Shown here one piece after another: positions 12,048 through 23,200 of a DNA stretch of 64,000 bases (position 1 is its first letter; each line of letters starts with the position of its first letter). Origin of the DNA: Spisula solida (taxonomy: Eukaryota; Mollusca; Bivalvia; Venerida; Mactridae); contig OX365956.1 in assembly GCA_947247005.1 (NCBI GenBank), forward strand, positions 15,272,089-15,336,088, in the 5' to 3' direction. A model generated the notes under the pieces. It saw only the letters and a program-made list of their open reading frames with translations, was not told where the DNA came from and searched no databases. Made by a program: the position numbers and the translations under genes.

Positions 12048-12653
12048 TAATTTTGAGGTTTTTCGCAAAACAAAAGGCCCTGGGCGTCTACACAATTCAG
12101 CGAAAAAAAGGCCTGGACCTTGAACCCGGCTTTCCCGATTACAAGTCAAGCAAGCTAAACAATAGACCTGCAGCTACTACAAGGCTATTTCGGTATCTGG
12201 AGTCCAGTTCTTTCACAAATATGTACATGTAGATACATGGGCTATCCCTTTTAGGCCTACATCTTTTTACCAAAAAAAACAAGTTAGACTTGCCCTGCGC
12301 ATTTTAAACCAAATTATCCATTTGATCTAGTTAAAATAACACTATGCATACACGAAGATCACAAAAATAACCATTCAAAATCAGAATAGTTCTGAATTGA
12401 AAATGACCAAGTACAGTCGAGCTGACAATAACAAGATGTAAAATGGAGCCTATAACGCTCATCTGACGGAAGATTGCACAAGTTAAACAAGAATACAATT
12501 TTTTTATCAATAAAACAATGTTTTAGCAAGTATTACCTCAATGAAGTTGAGAAGCATCGTGATGAACATCAACATAGGCTGGTTTGCACTATTGAGTCTA
12601 TTCTCGACGAAATGGTGCAACGGAAATATTTCTACTTTCGTTTTCTCAATCAT

Positions 12654-12833
12654 TCAATGTTTGTTTCCGAGATTTGCATCGTTCTCAACCAAACATTCAT
12701 AAGAATAACGGTATTCGTCTTCACAGAGGTGTTTACCAATGTAATTTAGACTGATGATAATCCTCAACTCTTCCGAATAACACAGTTTTGGTGACAAAAC
12801 GACCTCACGTCGAGAATAAAGTCTGCTCGCCAT
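12654..12833 (-). CDS. Possible small protein or first exon, unrecognised
   Basis: A 59-codon frame opens with ATG at 12833 ('MASRLYSRREVVLSPKLCYS') and ends at TGA. The surrounding 12.5-12.9 kb is richer in CG dinucleotides than its neighbours, which may mark a promoter or first exon. A good donor (ttgag|gtaata) follows on the same strand at about 12536. No family is recognised and chance cannot be excluded. Confidence 0.2.
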   Translation of the reverse strand: MASRLYSRREVVLSPKLCYSEELRIIISLNYIGKHLCEDEYRYSYECLVENDANLGNKH

Positions 12834-13079
12834 GTCATTTCGGCGCTTTATTTCGCGAGCGTTTCTATGACTTCGAATATCAAAGGGAAGGAACTCGTCC
12901 CTATTTTTTTTATTTTAAATTTATTTTTTTAAAGATCGCCAAATCTTATTGCCAAGAAATAATTTATTAAGCAAATTTATTGATGTGAATACCGTAAAAT
13001 AAAAATATTTAATGTTTACGGATGTTTGTAATATTTTCCGGACGGTACCGAAGTTTCCCGTAATAACACGAAATTACGT

Positions 13080-13190
13080 CGGCTAATGATGGACGGATTA
13101 CGTTAAACATTGAGCTTGGTCGAATATCGAGCTAAATCGGTAATCGATATTTGAACAGCAGGTGAATATCGATATTCAAATATTATTGAC
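13080..13190. repeat. 'gaatatcgatatt' cluster, inverted to that at 8.2 kb
   Basis: Repeated tcgaatatcgagc and gaatatcgatattc words, together with 'taatccgtccatcat' read on the minus strand, match the order of words at about 8183-8375 in inverted orientation. Confidence 0.45.
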
Positions 13191-13404
13191 ACAGCAAGTA
13201 TAATCTTAAGTACATGTTATTTTTCTTCTTGTATTTTGTGATAAGTTAAGTTACCCATTTTCGAGGGCTGCTTTCAGCAGTTCAGTCCTTCAGCCACCCC
13301 TTGGTATTTTAACTTTCCCTGGTCATTGGACTACCTAAGGAAACATACATTCGAGTGTCCTTGGGGAGAATATGTACATACACCGCCTCACAATTTGCTC
13401 AGAG

Positions 13405-13465
13405 ATATTAAGCAGCGGCGTAGTCGGGGATCGCACCCTACCTCTAGACCACCGCTCCCCACTAA
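13405..13465 (-). repeat. Truncated tRNA-like head
   Basis: On the minus strand 'agcggtggtctagaggtagg' gives an A box and is followed almost directly by 'gtgcgatccccgactac', a B-box-like segment. The middle of the tRNA shape is missing, so this is a SINE remnant. Confidence 0.4.
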
Positions 13466-14689
13466 ACTGAATCAATTGAAATATAAAGTATGTATTCATG
13501 TACCAGAATAAAATATTATTCTTAGTCAATATATGCTTTACCCTTAAATTACCATGTAAGAAAACATAAATCTGTCAATATTTTGCAAGATATATTGGCA
13601 AGACTGCGACCGGTATTTTCCATTAATGTGCATATTTGTGGGGTTTTTAGTGATAAAGATGACGATAACGTAGGTAAGACAACAATTATATACGGTAACT
13701 GTGGCTATTGTGTTGTAAATGAGATTTTGTAGATTATGTGTTTAGTGTTTACCTCCATAAAGCATATACTCTGTTAACCTGTAAACAGGAAGATTTAACA
13801 GGAAGTTAAGCCCACAGTTAGCAAATATAAACATAATTTGCAACAGACTGTATCTTTGTCTTGATCAACTTCCTTCAAAACAATGATCCTACACGCACAT
13901 GGTGCAATACTACAATGGTATATTGATGCCAGCTTTGATAAATAAAACAGACGTTTGTGCATAATCACCTTTCGTCACGCTAACATCAAGTTGCAGGCGA
14001 CTTTAAATGACACAGCAACTAAATCAGTTCAAGTACGAGCTATCAAATACATAAATTCGATAGAGTTGGTGTATACCTATTTTTATTATACCTCAAGTGA
14101 CCTCTCAATGTTTTTTCCCATAGACCTTCCGTGTGATATTTTGTTCGATAATTATGTGATATTTTGTTTGATCACATAGCAAAAACGAGGTTGAACTATT
14201 TATAGAAATATTCACTATTAGAGTTCGGAAAGCATCCTGCTAGGAAGTATCCATATGCTATTTATATACTTGTGTGTATTTCGCATGTTATTTTTAGTAA
14301 ATCTTGTCAATTTCAACCATCAAATCACTAAAAGCATCAAATCATTTGAAGCTTATAAGGACTGACTTTGTACATGTAAAAATATCATAACGGCAATCTA
14401 AGTACTGCTTTAAATTGTTGATATTTTACTTAGTAAAATGCTTGTAATTGTTAAAATAGATAACACATGGCTGCTTAGGCGACAGTAGATAATACCAACC
14501 ATTGCATAGTCATATCACCCTAGGCTTAGCCATCATTTGGTAATACCATTATTAAGAATATAATATTCACTTTAAGCCAGACGCAGAATTATTAAAATTA
14601 TACTGCTACACAATCAAGATACAAAGACCTTGATATAAAAATACTACTACTTGTCAAAGTCATTATGACTGTGTTCAAACCCAGTAAAC
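13466..14689. other. No gene seen
   Basis: AT-rich sequence with no recognisable protein domain, splice-consistent exon or strong repeat. The open frame at 13955-14179 shows no domain or coding-like composition. Confidence 0.45.
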
Positions 14690-14880
14690 TTTTGATGTTA
14701 GATCAACGTTATGTCGACTCCGACGTTTGATAACAGCTAGATTAAGGTTGGATTTGCAAATCATGTTGACGTCCGATTTTAACGTCTATCCAACGTCAGA
14801 TGATAACTACTGTCCAACGTCGGATTCTAATGTGTATCAAACGTCAGATCGGACGTTTACCCAACATCATTATACCAACC
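14690..14880. repeat. Short diverged repeat of 'caacgtcagat' words
   Basis: Five or six loosely spaced copies of (c)caacgtcagat / gacgtttgat alternate in both senses over about 190 bases, with roughly 30-40 bp spacing. Confidence 0.6.
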
Positions 14881-14983
14881 ATATTTGAACCATATTTGGG
14901 ATAATTAATGTCCTCCTAGATAATGTACTCGTATGTATGAGTATGAGGCTTATTGGATAATGTATTTATTTGCACTTCGCTTC

Positions 14984-15219
14984 CTTAGAATTAGAAGGTC
15001 GTAAGTGCTACTTATAAATGACATTACAGTACTGATTTTAAACCTGCATCTCAATGCGCTTCTTATTAGCCTATTTTCATGAAAATCGGAAATGGTCATG
15101 TTGACCAAAGTGAAGTTTAGAAAGTTTGTTTTTTCATACGTAAAGAGCAGTTTTTAGACATTTTTGACTTGTTTTCTCTTAAAATATTGGGTTTGTACTT
15201 TCGACCTTCTAATTCTAAG
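14984..15219. mobile_element. MITE family 3, copy 1
   Basis: Inverted ends 'cttagaattagaaggtcg' and 'cgaccttctaattctaag' bound 236 bp. A related copy in the other orientation sits at 45970-46223, sharing 'gaccaaagtgaagtttagaa'-type and 'ttttcatgaaaatcggaaat' internal blocks. Confidence 0.85.
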
Positions 15220-15882
15220 TCAGCGATTTATTCGAGTCAAATATTTAAAACACTCACAAATATTTGTTATGATAGAACATTGTTTGTATACAAGTGACTG
15301 ACCTAAATAATTAGGCTGTACACAATATCGCATTTTTTCTGTCACAATTATGATCAAATGATTCCATTAAGTGATCAGTTTTTAAACAGAAGGTACAATG
15401 TATATGTTGTAGTCAACTTCATACCATATTATCAATAAACGAGACTTATCTAAATATGAGTACAGACTCATCTTATATAGCGTCAATAAAACCTTACCTA
15501 AATCTAGATACTTGTTATTGTTGTCGTGGATATTATTACAATGTACTAAATACGGAGCATTGCGTAAATTATATCGTGATGTACAATATATTCTACAAAT
15601 CTTATTTACACTACAATAGTCATATCTTGTATACTATAGTGTCTTGTTTCGTGTCAATCTTATGTAATGAATGCAACGATTGTTATTTAAGCTGAGGAAG
15701 TCTGCAGTTCGGTTTTGTAATGAATTTTATTTAGGCCTAATACATTAATTTAGTTCTTTGGTATTTTCTATTAAAATTTAGAAAAGAAAAACAATGCATA
15801 GTTTATGCAACCATCGGAGATATGTCAGCCATTATAAGCAAGCATATGTGTGTCAAACAATCAGTATGATTTTGTCTTCAAG
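15220..15882. other. No supported gene; upstream of dead EGF exon
   Basis: Holds an open frame at 15456-15695 that is Cys/Tyr-rich but matches nothing I recognise and lacks splice support. A pyrimidine-rich stretch and 'tcttcaag' at 15875-15882 form the old acceptor of the following pseudogene. Confidence 0.4.
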
Positions 15883-16810
15883 GATTTGCCAAGGACCCCA
15901 ATGGAGAGTGTTCTGTCATTTTGGAGAGGGATACAAGCAGCTATATGAAGCGGGTGTTATTTTACTGAAGGATGCCACGTCGATCACGGCGTTTGTTCGC
16001 GGAGTAATGATAGGCTCATGGGTCTCACTGTGATGGTAGATATGCTGAGAATTGTCGTAGCTGTTAGCGAGACACTGGTGTATATGTACCTTGTGCAAAT
16101 CTACTTGGTACGATACATTTTGTAACGAGCGATGTTCTAGTAATGGCCAAAATTGTAGCCATAGCAATTGCCACACCCTGCTACGCTGGTTACTTGGGGA
16201 CATTTTGCGAGCCTAAATGTAAACCGAATGTTGAATGTAACTCGTGTGTTAAAAACTATATGAGTGTTATACTTGTACATCCAGTTTCTAGGGAAGCAAG
16301 TGTCAGTATCGATGCAGGTCAGACTGACTTTGCTTACAATGTGATAACTATATTTGATATTGTTATAAATCTCAGGTTGGTTTCTGGGGCCAGCAATGTG
16401 AACGTGAATGTATTGGATGTGATGTATGCAATACAAACAATGGTTACTGTAAATATGTCAGGATGGTTTCAGGGGGGAACAATGTGAACGTGAATGTATT
16501 GGATGTGATGTATGCAATACAGACAATTGTGACTGTAAATATGTCAGAATGGTTTCTGGGACCAGCGATTTGATCGTGAATGTATTGGATGTGAAGTATG
16601 CAATACAGACTGTGGTTACTGTAAATATGTCAGGATGGTTTCAGGGGGGAACAATGTGAACGTGAATGTATTGGATGTGATGTATGCAATACAGACAATT
16701 GTGACTGTAAATATGTCAGAATGGTTTCTGGGACCAGCGATTTGATCGTGAATGTATTGGATGTGAAGTATGCAATACAGACTGTGGTTACTGTAAAACA
16801 TGTCAGGGTG
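15883..16810 (+). pseudogene. Dead EGF-repeat exon, paralogue of 21571-22740
   Basis: The block begins at an acceptor-like 'cttcaag|g' in the same place as the live exon at 21571 and follows it base by base through 'gcgggtgttattt', 'gggtctcactgtgatggt' and 'ggtacgatacattttgtaacgagcga' regions. Stops and indels break the frame; only stretches read as EGF-like modules, such as 'GYLGTFCEPKC' and 'CIGCDVCNTNNGYCK'. The 3' half is a tandem duplication (172-bp period, 16461-16632 and 16633-16804), and each sub-unit carries the same one-base loss in 'tgtaaatatgtcag'. It stops at a donor-like 'ggtg|gtaaaa'. No downstream membrane exon follows before the live gene starts. Confidence 0.75.
16461..16804 (+). 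repeat. 172-bp tandem duplication inside the pseudogene
   Basis: Two essentially identical 172-bp units, each made of two related ~86-bp EGF modules (starting ggatggtttcagggggg and gaatggtttctgggaccag). Confidence 0.9.
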
Positions 16811-17183
16811 GTAAAACATATATGTATGTATATTATGTACTAGATTAAAATAAAGGAGCAAGTAAGTATTTTGTGGTATTACATCTTTATATCCTCAAAC
16901 GATTTAGTTAATAATGATCAAGAAGAATGTATGTTATGAATGGTGTACTAAATGGACATTGTATTTCCTTGGCCTTATATTAATTTTGTTTCACTTTTTG
17001 CATGTACGGGTATGTATATCAGTGTTTACTTGTGTATGGACCAGTGGCCTTGTTACAAATGTATACAAAAAACTGTAACTGTACTAAATTCTGACTCCAT
17101 GAAGCCAAGACATCATTTTAACATGCACGATATCTGAAGATACGCAGTTTGTTGGGATAGGTACATGTAACAAGGTACTAATC

Positions 17184-17226
17184 ATGTCTTCACTTGTAAA
17201 ATTAGTGGTTGGACTTTTGCTTGCAG
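17184..17226 (+). CDS. Exon 1 of EGF gene: signal peptide
   Basis: ATG at 17184 opens fourteen codons plus one base, ending at ttgcag|gtacga (phase 1). The peptide is basic then hydrophobic. The frame also stays open for 150 codons past the donor, but that extension has no domain and looks like intron read-through. Confidence 0.55.
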
Positions 17227-20200
17227 GTACGATTGTTTCTCTTTATTATGACAGGGTTTGGGTTCTAACTATGGCTACTTTACTTCAAGTAGAGACCGCC
17301 AAAAACCTTCAGTGGTTAAACTATGGTCAAACTATCGCTAGTTCGATTGTGTTCTTGTTTCATCTGCGCCATCTTGAAACTACCAAAACGCAAATATGGG
17401 TTATGTCGCCTGGAGAAACCCGACATGCGCAGAGAAGAAACCAGACTGGATTATTGTTAGCGCCAAGTAATCACCATCATCATGCTGCAGTACAAAAAAG
17501 AATAATAAAAAACGAGGGGCGTTCAAAAGTAAACAGGACTGGGGCCCTCACGGGTACAGTTTTAAATATTATACAATTATTATTACATAATATTGAATCG
17601 GTATTCAATTGCGAAAATTATTTTTCTAATTTTTGAGTAACACTATCACACCCGTTCTTAATAGTCCATTTTAAAAAACCCAATGGTAACACCCACCCGC
17701 GCAGTCCATCAATAAACATCGATGTCGACGACGTAATGAGGCGTATCTTTAATACTATCCTTACGCCAAGATATTACATATTACACATATGTTGGGCGTT
17801 GTCTGCAAAAATGATCACATTTGAACATTAGGTACTGAACTCCTAGGATGACACTTCGTTTTGCAAAAGTGTCGTCACCAGGACGTAAGGAAAAACGGAC
17901 AAGTACCAAGTTATACCTACCTTTAGGGATAGCTGTTCAGCTTTGAAAGACAGAGTAGTAACAGTAAACCATAAGGACGTTAGAAACGTTAATTACCGAG
18001 ACATTGTCTAACAGCAACGTTTCATGACACGGATTCTCGCCAAAACATTCGATGAAAGATCCGTAAAAATGCGATTGTTACTAGCAGTTTACTTGTGTGG
18101 CTCAGTATGGTACAGGAATGTATGCATCACCATAATCACTAAAGTATCGCATTTTCATAGCCCTATGAGAAGCACTACCGCCGTGTAAAACAGTGAGACT
18201 TCATTTTATGCGCCGGGTCAGCGTTAGTCACCTTGTTTAGTCACCTGTAACTCTCGGACCGTGGATTTGTTTTCGTTTATAATTGAACTGTGTGTAGAAA
18301 AAGGATTCCGATTAATGATGGTATATAATTTGATTTGTCTTGTTTAACCATGCGGGTTGTTACAATAATCCTGTTTATTTTTGAATGTCCATCGTAGTTG
18401 CATGGTAATTGTTCAAATTTAACAATAAGAACATATTATAATTTGGGCTACGTCTCTAATGTTATATCCAAACAAAAACGATAACACTAAACAGAAACAG
18501 TGAAGCACAGAAAACAGACATGCACACGTCTCTGAACGAGATAATGAAACTACACCGCTACAAGTCCTATTTTTAGCTGTCCTAAAGTCCTAAGAAGTTG
18601 AAGAATCACTTTAAATGCTATAACTCTGCAGTCACACATAATTTCTGATGCTTGTAAACAAACAGGAAATGACCATCGTTGTTGCAAACTTACTTATGCT
18701 TCGGATGATTTGGTTGTTTATTTGTTTATTTTTATTAGTTTTACAAACTATAATTGGGTGCATAATCCAAAGTAGTCAATTCGAACACCGGCTAAACGAA
18801 GAACAATTGTTAGCTACACTTTTCATTCGAAGTCATTTGTAACTTTGTGGTAGCTCAATTATGGCAGGGAAAAAACCGAATGACCTCGATCTTTATAGAC
18901 TGTCTTAGGGCGCTTTTGTTGAAAATAACCGATTTCAGTTTGGGTTTTAGGTTTGTTACACGTTTGGCAGTAAACAAAAACTGGTTTCGATTTAAACTGA
19001 GAGGCGAACAAACGGGCAGTTTGAAGAAGCTTTTAAATTTAGAGAACAGCCACTTTAAATAGTTTCTTTTAAAAGTTACAGTATCTTTAGTAATGTCCAG
19101 TGAAGGTTTAGTTCAGCAACCTTTCCAGTGTACAATCCCCTCCCAATATCAGATCCTATACAAGTATCAAACTTTCAATTTCTGACTAGAAAACTCTTGA
19201 ACAATGACACACTTCAATTAAGCTAACAGTCCTATTCAACGGAATGGGCGAAATGTAGATGTTCCGCTCGGTATTTGCACGCGCAATTTCACATTTTGAG
19301 ATCAAAAACTATTGTGAACTTTTTTGTTATTTTCTTTTATGAGCTCAAACCTACCCGCCCAGAGACGCTAAACAGAATTTGCAATTTGGATGGCCTAAGG
19401 TATTCGATTACTTCCAGCTAAAGTTGAAGTAAATTCAAACGGATCATAACAGAACTATAAGCATTTTCTCGGTGTATTTTTATCATCAATCGTGTAACTC
19501 CATGGATGATTTCACACCATGTGCAGAACTAAAGTTGTATGATTACCCAGGTGTATGAGTTAACCATAACAGCCCATTGTAAGATTTATTCAGTCAGATA
19601 TTGTGACTACAATATATTTTCAGACTTGCTACGTTATTGCTGTCAGTGGCACATAAGATATTCCGTCCTAAACTAATTTGTAACCACGGTTGTCAATAAA
19701 TTTTCCCTTAGGGTACGTTCGTTTGCAATGAAACTACCATATGTACTTACAACTAAGAAACCGGAACCGTTTTGTGAAACCGGATAAGTTCGTACAGGCA
19801 CGTATGTGTGCAATAAACTATGTATGGTTTTAAGCTATCGTGTTTGTTGCCTTAATGACATTTGTTTCAAATTCGCAAACGAAACGGACTAGAATAATAA
19901 TAAAGTATATGCTTATCAAATAGAGCAATAAATGTCACATTCTTTCTAAGAAGTGTTGTTTTCTTAGACCGCGAGCTAATACCATATTTAAATTAACTTG
20001 TACAGTGAAATAGTCTAATGTAACGTCTTATTTATCAGCCACTGAATAGTTTGAGAAATTTAAAAGTGGTGTAATTTATTTTGGAAATGAACCCCATGCA
20101 CGTCAACAAAAAAAGTAATGACCATCAACGACACGTGGGTTAATTTTTGTCGAGGCCGCTTGCGGTGAGCGTGACTAAGTCGCCATTTTATGCGTGGGTG

Positions 20201-23200
20201 TATGCGTGCGAGCGTGCGTCCAATTTTGTCAGGACCATAACTTTGTCATGCTTTGACCAATCTTGCTAATATTTGGCATGAATGTTCAGCTCTATAAGGA
20301 GGAGTGTCATGCACAACTCCAAGGTTCCTATCTCAAAGGTCAAGGTCACAGTTGGAGTTCAAATGTCAAATTGAAGCGACCAATCTTGATTATATTTGGC
20401 ATAAATGGTCACCTCTATGAAGCGGAATGTCATGTTTGACCTCCAGGTTCCTATCTCAAAGGTCAAGGTCACAGTTGGAGGCCAAATGTAAAATTGAAGC
20501 TTGTCCGGTCCTTACATTTGTCATGCATTGCCCAATCTTCCTTATACTTAGTATGAATGTTAACCTCCGTGAAACAGAGTGTCATGCCTAACCCCCAGGT
20601 TCCTATCTCAATGGTCAAGGTCACAGTTGGAGGTCAAATATCATGTTGAAGTTTGTCCAGACCATGAATGTTAACCTCCAAGAATCGGAGTTTCATGAGC
20701 AACCTCACGTTCCTCTCTCAAAGGTCAAGGTCATTGTTAGAGGTCAAAGGTCAAATTGAAGTTTGTAAGGATCATTTACTCTTTATGCATGGTGGGATTA
20801 GATGTAACTTTCCACATTTAAGTTGATGCTTTTTTTCAACGTGCGCCGAGGCTCGACATAATTTGCCCGAGTGCATGAATTTCTAGTGTGACTTATGCGA
20901 CAGATCCATAACCTAATATTGGCCAGCACAAAAGTTTGCATTGCAAAACGTACCATAGGCGCCAGTATAAATGTACAACCTTTCTTTATAAACCAAGTTA
21001 ATACCATTAAATTTAAGGTATAAAACGCCATGTTTAGCGGGGCTAAAGTCCTTCAGAACTGGAACAAATCCTCCGACAATCGCTAAACCGCCATAGGTTT
21101 GTAGAGTAACATGTTGTCGCAGAGGAATGAGCCTCCACATGAAACAGCCATTAACGATGCCGATGTTTATGTGTGGCTTTGGAATGTATGCGCGCTACAG
21201 TATTTTCTGAGAAACATAAAGGTTCTTCAGCTTCTTTGTATGCACACGTCAGTGATCTCAAGTTAGTGTCAGAAAATTTGCTTATATCATTTATCCACTG
21301 GTTACTGAGATATACACGTGTTTAGTATGGTTAGTAATGAAAATTTACAGTGTGACCCGCCTGTGTGTTACATGGTTTCTATGTCAACGCTTTGTATAAG
21401 CATCACCACCAACAACAATGACAATCTGTTGATGCCAGTATATAGAGCATAAAATACTACACATATGTGATAAATTTCATTAAAATGTAAGTGTTGAGTA
21501 CGAACGCATTATGCACTATCATGACAATGTCATACCAAGCAAATAAATGGTCATGTTTTTTATTTTTAAGGATGTATCAACGAGTGCTGTGGAGATTGTC
21601 CTACCGGTTTTTGGGGAGTGGAATGCAAGCAGAAATGTGCAGCGGGGTGTTATTTGTATGAAGGTTGTAATGAAGAGAACGGAGTTTGTTCACGGTGCAT
21701 TAGTGGATTTTATGGGCCTCACTGTGACAGTCAATGTGGCGAGAATTGTCAGAGATGTGAACAAGACACCGGTGTATGTGAGTATTGTCATGAATTGTGG
21801 TACGGTACATTTTGTGATGAGCGATGCCCAAGAAATTGCACATCGTGCACTGCTACCACATGCTCATCCTGTATCAGTGGGTTTTGGGGAGAAAATTGTG
21901 AAAACGAATGTACGTCAAATGGTGAATGTGAGCGTGATTGCAGTTCTGGTTCGGATGCAAGTAATTGTAAAAGCGCATGCAAATGTACCTCTTGTAATAA
22001 AGCATCTGGTCATTGTCAACGGTGTCCATACAATTCATGGGGATTTGATTGCGAAAACGAGTGTCCGCTTAATTGTCTAGGATCTTGTTATGCTTATACT
22101 GGACAATGTAATGTACACTGTGGTTATGGCGATTATGATTATGTGTACAGTGGTTTTCAATACGGTAGTTTCTGCGAAAGATGTACTTACGGTTATTGGG
22201 GAAGAAAGTGTCAATACCATTGCCCCACTGAACGATGTTTACGATGTGATTACAACTATGGACATTGTTATCAATGTCAGGATGGTTACTGGGGCCGACA
22301 GTGTGAAAAACAATGCATTGGGTGTGATGTATGTTATGCATTTACTGGTTACTGTAAATTGTGCCCCGATGGGTATTGGGGCTCTCAATGTGAATCTCAG
22401 TGTGCGGAGTGTGCTACGTGTGATGTGCATAAAGGGTCCTGTGAATCGTGTCTACATGGCTACTGGGGCCGGCAATGTGAACGTAAATGCTCAAAATGTG
22501 ATATGTGTGATATAGAACAAGGATTCTGTACAATCTGTCCAGATGGCTCCTGGGGTCGGCAATGTGAAAAGCAATGTACAGAATGTGAAACATGTAACAT
22601 ATATACTGGAAGGTGTGAATCCTGCCGACCTGGGTACTGGGGTGAAAAATGTAACCATACATGTCCAGATGAATGTGCTTGCTGTGACATATACCGCGGT
22701 TATTGCCGCCATTCCGAGTGTACAAAGACCCACATAGAAGGTAAGGTGGGGTTTATTTATACAATAAGTTTGAACTAGGCCTACTGAAAAACATGAATGC
22801 AGTGAGTGTAACCAAGTAATAATTTAACAATATACACGTACATAGTCAATACATTTTTCGTAATTATCCCCCTAGAGAATCACCACTAAAATACTGTAAA
22901 TAATTTCTTTTTCGAAGACTTCGCAATTCAATGTCAAGAATTGGACATTGTCATTGACGCGAATTCAACATTCTCGCGAATGTCGCCTCCGTAGCTCAGT
23001 GGTTAGCACGCTTGCCGTGTAATCTGGCGACCCGGGTTCAAATCCGGGTGGAGGCACACATATATGCCTGCCATATTTCAGCAGAAAGCTGACTGGCAAA
23101 TAAAGGCTATGCTCGGCATTCTAACAATGTAGTCTTGAAGTTCTCTCAATAATCGCGAAATAAAAGTTATGCGAAAATTAAGTGATTTACAGTAGTTCAT

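Noticed and set aside
17227..17636. Continuation of the 17184 frame to 150 codons
   Set aside because: After the gcag|gtacga donor the reading has no domain or coding-like composition. Splicing to 21571 keeps frame and gives a sensible protein.
21547..22733. Several other frames overlapping the EGF exon on both strands
   Set aside because: They are shadows of the Cys-rich exon; only the frame joined by matching splice phases gives EGF modules.
22984..23056. A functional tRNA-Thr gene
   Set aside because: The acceptor stem and T arm are good, but the D and anticodon stems are broken; a pseudo-tRNA or SINE core fits better.
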